Positions 6,989 through 7,501 of a stretch of 7,501 nt of DNA are shown here, in pieces (positions within the stretch are counted from its first letter, which is position 1; every line of letters starts with the position of its first letter). Source of the stretch: Campylobacterales bacterium (GTDB lineage: Bacteria > Campylobacterota > Campylobacteria > Campylobacterales > QNZT01); NCBI GenBank assembly GCA_015489185.1, contig WGAE01000136.1, forward strand, positions 1 through 7,501, given 5' to 3'. The notes beneath the pieces are model-generated. The model ran no database searches. It was not told where the DNA came from and saw nothing but the letters and a program-made list of their open reading frames with translations. Both the position numbers and the translations under genes were made by a program.

Positions 6989-7010
6989 AAAAATTTCGCA
7001 GTGCCGATAT
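6986..7010 (+). promoter_or_regulatory. Candidate sigma-28 (FliA) promoter for the hot-dog gene
   Basis: GCCGATAT at 7003-7010 matches the sigma-28 -10 consensus GCCGATAA at 7 of 8 positions. Upstream, TAAA at 6986-6989 (which includes the cmoB stop codon) is a perfect -35 core, but the spacer is 13 bases rather than the 15 of E. coli. Transcription would start near 7017, about 25 bases before the ATG at 7042. The C. jejuni homologue of the downstream gene, Cj0977, is known to be sigma-28 dependent, which strengthens the call. Confidence 0.65.
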
Positions 7011-7029
7011 GCACAAAGAAGTTTAAAAG

Positions 7030-7036
7030 AAGGGAG
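7030..7036 (+). promoter_or_regulatory. Strong Shine-Dalgarno AAGGGAG for the hot-dog gene
   Basis: AAGGGAG is followed by five bases and ATG at 7042. It fixes the start and is the strongest ribosome binding site in the window, in contrast to the two genes just upstream, which have none that is clear. It suggests high, independent expression. Confidence 0.7.
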
Positions 7037-7041
7037 CTTTC

Positions 7042-7494
7042 ATGACGGAAGAGGCAAGCCTACAGAGCGAAACCGCCGAACGGGTACCGGATCAACTCAT
7101 TACACACACTTCAGTCTGTGAAAACCACTCCTATGAAGTGATTGCACTGGAACCGGGATTTGCCAAAGTGCGTTTTCAAACCAGGCTGGCCGAAAAGATC
7201 GATAAAACCTCATACATTTACGAAGCTTCGATCTTCTCATGCGCCAATTTCGCGGCAATCGCGGCGATCAACGAACAGCAAAATCATATTATCAGCGCAA
7301 GGGTTGATTTTCTCAATCCGATCAGAGTTGAAGATGAAGAGGTCATCTTCGAAGCAACCGCTTCTACCAATAGCTCCGGAAAAAAAGAGGTACAGGTTGC
7401 CGGGTTTGTCAAAGGAATCGCCGTGTTTGAAAGCCGTTTTGTGACTCTCAAACTGGACAAAAAGAGTATCCTCAAAGAGGAACCTAAAACCTGA
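7042..7494 (+). CDS. Cj0977/HP0420-like hot-dog-fold protein
   Basis: This 150-residue protein carries a single hot-dog domain (about residues 30-140), the acyl-CoA/acyl-ACP-binding fold of thioesterases. The key helix reads FSCANFAAIAAIN, followed by ISARVDFLNPIRVEDEEVIF and VAGFVKGIAVFESRF. This resembles the effector domain of the fatty-acid regulator FapR (QANSLAVAV, then a xDIRF strand) more than active PaaI thioesterases, which have a catalytic Asp where Asn69 sits here. There is no helix-turn-helix, so it is not a FapR-type DNA-binding repressor. Position directly after cmoB matches Cj0976-Cj0977 in C. jejuni and HP0419-HP0420 in H. pylori. Cj0977 is a sigma-28-regulated virulence factor with a solved hot-dog structure. 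A sigma-28-like promoter and strong ribosome binding site precede this copy. The family is fairly sure; an acyl-ligand sensor or flagella-linked role is an inference. Confidence 0.83.
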   Translation: MTEEASLQSETAERVPDQLITHTSVCENHSYEVIALEPGFAKVRFQTRLAEKIDKTSYIYEASIFSCANFAAIAAINEQQNHIISARVDFLNPIRVEDEEVIFEATASTNSSGKKEVQVAGFVKGIAVFESRFVTLKLDKKSILKEEPKT

Positions 7495-7501
7495 TCGGCA
7501 C

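Noticed and set aside
1..7501. Defence system, CRISPR array, insertion sequence or prophage
   Set aside because: No direct-repeat array, transposase, integrase, terminal inverted repeats or phage genes were seen. The PLD protein has a lipoprotein signal and no helicase partner, so it does not look like a PLD-nuclease defence module.

Overview
The window looks like ordinary chromosome from a Campylobacterota (epsilonproteobacterial) species of moderate GC. The evidence is the tandem of cmoB followed by a Cj0977/HP0420-type hot-dog protein (known as Cj0976-Cj0977 in Campylobacter jejuni), a TamA/TamB pair of the short epsilonproteobacterial kind, and two motifs resembling flagellar sigma-28 promoters. 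The GC (roughly mid-40s by eye) fits Sulfurovum or Sulfuricurvum better than Campylobacter or Helicobacter, but the genus is a guess. I see no mobile element, CRISPR array, tRNA or rRNA.

Layout. Positions 2-5381 (+) form a tightly coupled envelope operon: a 5'-truncated Omp85-family TamA, a full-length TamB, and a lipoprotein with two complete phospholipase D (HKD) active sites. Both junctions are the same 4-base TTGA overlap, so tamB and the PLD gene each start with TTG inside the previous stop. Convergent to them, overlapping by 4 bases, is a small all-helical protein on the minus strand (5378-5734) carrying a CheZ-like D-x3-Q motif. A 98-base divergent intergenic region follows. Next on the plus strand are a small cysteine-rich lipoprotein (5833-6120), cmoB (6095-6988, overlapping the lipoprotein gene by 26 bases) and the hot-dog protein (7042-7494). 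The last 7 bases are non-coding as far as can be seen.

How the parts may work together. TamA (outer membrane) and TamB (periplasm-spanning) assemble outer-membrane proteins, and TamB-like proteins are also implicated in phospholipid transport. A translationally coupled, membrane-anchored PLD enzyme suggests a link to envelope lipid handling. On the other side, the same 12-base string AGTGCCGATATG, containing GCCGATAT (near the sigma-28 -10 GCCGATAA), precedes both the CheZ-like gene and the Cj0977-like gene. Cj0977 is known to be sigma-28 dependent in C. jejuni. This suggests that two otherwise unrelated genes here belong to the late-flagellar regulon.

The strongest leads are the paired sigma-28 sites, the CheZ-like orphan, the TamAB-PLD coupling and the FapR-like, probably non-catalytic hot-dog domain.
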